Of a DNA stretch of 64,000 nucleotides, positions 60,830 to 64,000 are shown piece after piece; positions within the stretch are counted from its first letter, which is position 1, and each line of letters starts with the position of its first letter. The position numbers were made by a program, and so were the translations under genes. The stretch comes from CAYUPI01 sp964446585 (GTDB lineage Bacteria > Verrucomicrobiota > Verrucomicrobiia > Limisphaerales > UBA8199). The notes under the pieces are model-generated. The model saw nothing but the letters and a program-made list of their open reading frames with translations, was not told the DNA's origin and made no database searches. The DNA lies in assembly GCA_964446585.1 (NCBI GenBank), contig CAYUPI010000023.1:17344-81343 (forward strand), read 5' to 3'.

Positions 60830-63199
60830 ATGAAACCTCCCTCAGGCCAGGAATCCAAGCACGCCGGCTTTGACGCCGCCGTTAAGCGGCGGGAGGACGA
60901 TCACCTGAATCGCTGGCCTTTCGCGCAGGAGATTTACGGCATCGCCACGACCGGCCCCGCTGACTGGTCCGTCCGCGTAGGCATCTACGGTGAGTGGGGA
61001 ACCGGAAAAAGCTCCGTCCTCGAGTTCATCGCGCTTATGGCCGAGAAGCAGGGGCACACGCTCGTAAAGTTCAACCCTTGGCAGTACGCAACGAAGGACC
61101 AACTTTGGCGGGAATTCGTAAGCGAAGTTTACAACCAACCGATCTTCTCCTCCATGGAACGGGCGGGCTGGGTCCGAGTAAAGAACAAGTCACGCTGGGT
61201 CTTGGAACAAGCCAAACGCGCGCAAGAAGGCGCCAAGGCCGTCAACGAACATGCCGGAAAGGCCATGAGCGCAGGACTGGAGCTTACAAAAAGCTGGTTC
61301 ACCTTCAGTGGGGCCGATCTGAAAGGGCTCCGCACAAAGCTGGGAGAAAAGAGAGTCATCGTCCTGATTGACGACCTCGACAGGACGTCAGCCGAACTCG
61401 TCCCCGAGATCCTTTTTGCACTCAAAGAGTTGATGAACACCCCGCAATTCTCCTTCATCTCGGCGTTTGACCCAGCGATCGTTGGCGAGGTGCTCGCGCG
61501 GAACCACCCCGGGTTCGGGGACGGCCTGAAATTCCTTGAAAAGATCATTGATTACCCACGCTGGCTGCCCCCCGCCCCGGCGGCAGGCCTCCTTCGCCTC
61601 GCCCTTACAGACGCGAAGAAATATTGCGCTTACGTCCCCGAAACCGCTTTACGAGAAGTCATTCCGTCCCTCCCGCCCAACCCTCGCGCCGTAAGGCAAT
61701 TTACCCGCTTGCTCGCATTCCTCGGGCCTCAAATCAGTCGGCATTATGACCACGAGCTGCGGTGGCCGATCATCCTCGCCGCCGACGCGTTAAAGGTCTG
61801 TCACCCGAGGCTCGCTCGCGACCTCCTCGCAGACGAAAAGTTCTTGGAAAACATCCGGGAATACTCATTCGGCGCGGAACGTCGAGAGGAGGGAAAACCG
61901 GACAAGAGAGCCATCCTCGCCAAGCACGTTAAGGATACAGCCTCTGCCGCAGGGGTGAAGCTGAACACGGCCCAGGAGAAAGAAGTCCTCGGTCTCTTGG
62001 AGAAGATTTTCTCTGCCGGCAACGTTCTCTACTGGGTAGATGAGGACAAAATCTCCTACCAGCTCACTATCGCGGAAGCGCCCAACGCTGTAACCTGGAA
62101 GGAATACGACCAATTCTTCGCTCAGTGGAAAACATCTCCGAGCCGCAAGCCAGCCGAAGCTTGGATCGCCGCCCAGGGCGCTTTCGCCAACCGGCTGCCC
62201 GTCGAAGTGCAACGCGAAATATTTCGTGCCGCCGTGCAACGTTATGCAGCGACACTCGATTCCGCTGAAACAATCCTCACTGATTCCGAGAAAACCGCAG
62301 TGATGCAAGAGCTCGACCAACTGATCAGCCTTCTGGAATGTCTTGTCTTCGACTTGGGACAACTGGACCAGGCTGAAAAGAACTTAAATGACGAAGAGCT
62401 GGAGCTGCTCTTTCGACAATTTACGGGGTTCACAAATTCCCTAAACGCGGTGCACATGCAATTTCAGAAACGCAACGAATCCGTACTCTTTAGGCTGGTA
62501 AAGGAATGGACCGGCGACGTGACGCCCCTGGTGAGGACACTCAAACCGTACGGCTTCTTCCCGGGCGGCCCCTTTGACCGCGAAGAAACGCACACACTAC
62601 GCCAGAACCTCTGCAAAACCCTCCTCCCGGGCCTAGCCAGCCAGGTAATCGACCGTTTTCGCGAACCCGGCTTCACAAAGGATCTATACAGCCAGGAAAA
62701 CGAAATGTATGCCGTGCGTGGGATAATATTCGACCTCGGCGGGCCGATGTGGGTGGATTTGAAAAAAAACACATTCGCGGTGTTCAAAGAGGCGACCTCT
62801 AACTCCGTGGTACAGGAGAACGCCTTCGACCTACTCCGCTTCTTCGATCACAAACTAAGCAAAGAACAGGGTAGCATTGACGCCCTACATGTTAAGGATC
62901 TTTTGTCTGCCAAGGGAATAGCCGCCTCACTATGGGCCGCGGCTATCGCAACACCTCTCAGCGCGGCCGCCACCTCCCATCTCAATCAAATGATGCCCAG
63001 ATTCAAAGCCGCAGGGGCCGACTTCACACTCCCACCGTGGTGGGAGCAGAATCTAAAGATCATGGCCGCGGCGACTGAAGCGGCAAAAACCAAGGCGGGC
63101 GTTATAGGCTCCGCCAGCAACGCGCCGACCACTAATCCCGATGGAACAATACCTTCGGATACAATCTCTAAGTCCGACTCCTATCACTCTCCGCCATGA
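60830..63199 (+). CDS. KAP-family P-loop NTPase
   Basis: 789 residues. Walker A GEWGTGKSS at about 54-62, VKFNPWQYATKDQLWREFVS (KAP-specific NPW), Walker B VIVLIDDLDRT (176-186) and FISAFDPAIVGEVLARNH are present. KAP NTPases usually have membrane segments inserted in the ATPase domain; here the insert (YNQPIFSS… to …GLELTKSWFTFSG) is not hydrophobic, so this one is soluble. The C-terminal 430 residues are helical. In bacteria such genes cluster with phage defence genes. No frameshift: the only intact member of its island. Confidence 0.85.
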   Translation: MKPPSGQESKHAGFDAAVKRREDDHLNRWPFAQEIYGIATTGPADWSVRVGIYGEWGTGKSSVLEFIALMAEKQGHTLVKFNPWQYATKDQLWREFVSEVYNQPIFSSMERAGWVRVKNKSRWVLEQAKRAQEGAKAVNEHAGKAMSAGLELTKSWFTFSGADLKGLRTKLGEKRVIVLIDDLDRTSAELVPEILFALKELMNTPQFSFISAFDPAIVGEVLARNHPGFGDGLKFLEKIIDYPRWLPPAPAAGLLRLALTDAKKYCAYVPETALREVIPSLPPNPRAVRQFTRLLAFLGPQISRHYDHELRWPIILAADALKVCHPRLARDLLADEKFLENIREYSFGAERREEGKPDKRAILAKHVKDTASAAGVKLNTAQEKEVLGLLEKIFSAGNVLYWVDEDKISYQLTIAEAPNAVTWKEYDQFFAQWKTSPSRKPAEAWIAAQGAFANRLPVEVQREIFRAAVQRYAATLDSAETILTDSEKTAVMQELDQLISLLECLVFDLGQLDQAEKNLNDEELELLFRQFTGFTNSLNAVHMQFQKRNESVLFRLVKEWTGDVTPLVRTLKPYGFFPGGPFDREETHTLRQNLCKTLLPGLASQVIDRFREPGFTKDLYSQENEMYAVRGIIFDLGGPMWVDLKKNTFAVFKEATSNSVVQENAFDLLRFFDHKLSKEQGSIDALHVKDLLSAKGIAASLWAAAIATPLSAAATSHLNQMMPRFKAAGADFTLPPWWEQNLKIMAAATEAAKTKAGVIGSASNAPTTNPDGTIPSDTISKSDSYHSPP

Positions 63200-63240
63200 C
63201 AAACACCGGAAGCGGCTGGGACTGAACACAGACAAACCTT

Positions 63241-63806
63241 ATGCGTAAAACCAAACTAACGGAAAACAGATCGAAGACCTGTACCAGTCCGGCGACTACC
63301 GGGTCACTCAAGAGCGCAACGACTTCCTAATTCCCCAGGTCCTCGATTTTATCAAAGGCAACAAGTGGATAAACATCAGGCCGGAGTACCAGCGCCGCCT
63401 GATCTGGGACAAAGGCAAGAAATCCATGTTTATTGAATCACTGCTCCTCAATGTCCCAGTTCCGCCAGTGTTCTTGTTCGAGCGGGAATCAAACTGGTAC
63501 GAAGTAATGGACGGCCAGCAGCGGCTCAACGCAATCGTTGAGTTCTATGAGAACCGATTTCCACTATCCGGCCTCGAAAAGTGGACTGCCCTCCATGGCC
63601 GGACCTACGCTGACTGTCCACCCACGATACAGCGAGGACTCGACCGCCGCCGCATTTCCGCGGTTGTCCTTATGGCTGAGAGCGCTCACGGTTCGATAGG
63701 AGCTCAGAAAGATGGTGGCGCGGTGCCCCACCCTTTGCATAAAGCGCGCCTTTGCTTTGTACGCCCAAAGGAAAGGTTAGGTCTGGTTGCCGTCGAAGCC
63801 CGCTAA
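63241..63806 (+). pseudogene. DUF262-type gene, frameshifted and cut
   Basis: ATG 63241 begins MRKTKLT, then the frame is lost; from about 63262 another frame reads NGKQIEDLYQSGDYRVTQER then LIPQVLDFIKGNKWINIRPE, YQRRLIWDKGKKSMFIESLL, WYEVMDGQQRLNAIVEFYEN, matching DUF262 (the GmrSD-like nuclease domain) including the DGQQR motif. After VVLMAES near 63680 the sequence departs from the family and stops at 63806. DUF262 proteins carry nuclease or nucleotide-binding activity in defence. Confidence 0.7.
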
Positions 63807-63896
63807 ACGTCATTAATTGACATCACGTCACCGCGCCGTCATGTCGGTATCTTTCTTCTGGCTTCCGTGAGTCGAGGCACATAGATTAACTACATC

Positions 63897-64000
63897 GTGA
63901 TCGAGCAAAAAATTAATGAATTCTTTGGTGATGCCGAGTCTTCTGGCTTTGGAACCGGTTGGTGGAGTGGGATATTGTCGGCCTTTTTTGGATTTCTTTC
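63897..64000 (+). CDS. N-terminus of a membrane protein, cut by the window edge
   Basis: From a GTG at 63897, 34 codons read VIEQKINEFFGDAESSGFGT then GWWSGILSAFFGFL with no stop. The start of a transmembrane helix is visible. The GTGWxSGxLS motif resembles the N-terminus of bacterial sterol-desaturase family proteins, but the sequence is too short to be sure. Confidence 0.4.
   Translation, partial: MIEQKINEFFGDAESSGFGTGWWSGILSAFFGFL

Overview
The window looks like a scaffold from a Verrucomicrobiota genome, most like the Pedosphaera/Limisphaerales branch and probably metagenome-derived. The clues are a prepilin-type protein with the FTLIELLVVIAIIAILAA start and a late FADGH motif, Tat-exported DUF362 and Gfo/Idh/MocA proteins, many secreted proteins ending in a 'RRFYRI/AFFRL'-type C-terminal module, and interspersed palindromes between genes. 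A 100-N assembly gap lies at 12747-12846. All calls come from reading the sequence; no database was searched.

Layout. 1-4 kb: the end of rpsU, a TIM-barrel isomerase, a CCA-adding-type nucleotidyltransferase and a DUF362 protein. 4-11.4 kb: accessory region with a DUF3102-like protein, a large beta-helix exoprotein, an RCC1 protein fused in frame to an IS3 transposase tail, and a duplicated two-gene module with one decayed member. 11.4-18 kb: secreted oxidoreductase, GH99-like protein, YjbQ, an RHH/PIN toxin-antitoxin pair. 18.4-21.7 kb: a tightly coupled trio of beta-propeller lipoprotein, MauG/MbnH-type dihaem enzyme and MbnP-like protein. 22-25.8 kb: secreted and small hypothetical genes, two gene remnants, tRNA-Arg. 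26-29.7 kb: fur-sufB-antitoxin-toxin-sufC, an iron-sulfur operon carrying a ParE-type TA pair inside it.

30-50 kb is rich in glycogen and alpha-glucan genes (glgB, glgA, a GH13 protein, a GH57 protein), interleaved with an aldehyde dehydrogenase, a lipase-like hydrolase, a redoxin/cytochrome c/copper monooxygenase fusion, and a 1118-residue membrane coiled-coil protein. 51-58 kb holds iscA-hscB, mutM, fragments of a primase and a RepA-like ATPase around a HEAT-repeat gene, purB, a dead IS481 transposase, moaE and tRNA-Val. 58-64 kb holds a Ser/Thr kinase, a beta-lactamase-family hydrolase, and a decayed defence-type island (DUF499 tail, intact KAP NTPase, broken DUF262 gene), ending in the first codons of a membrane protein.

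The most unusual points are the TA pair inside the suf operon, the MbnP/MbnH-like trio, the duplicated DUF7919-like module, the broken replication and defence loci, the RCC1-transposase chimera and the giant coiled-coil protein. No CRISPR array, rRNA or intact insertion sequence was seen.
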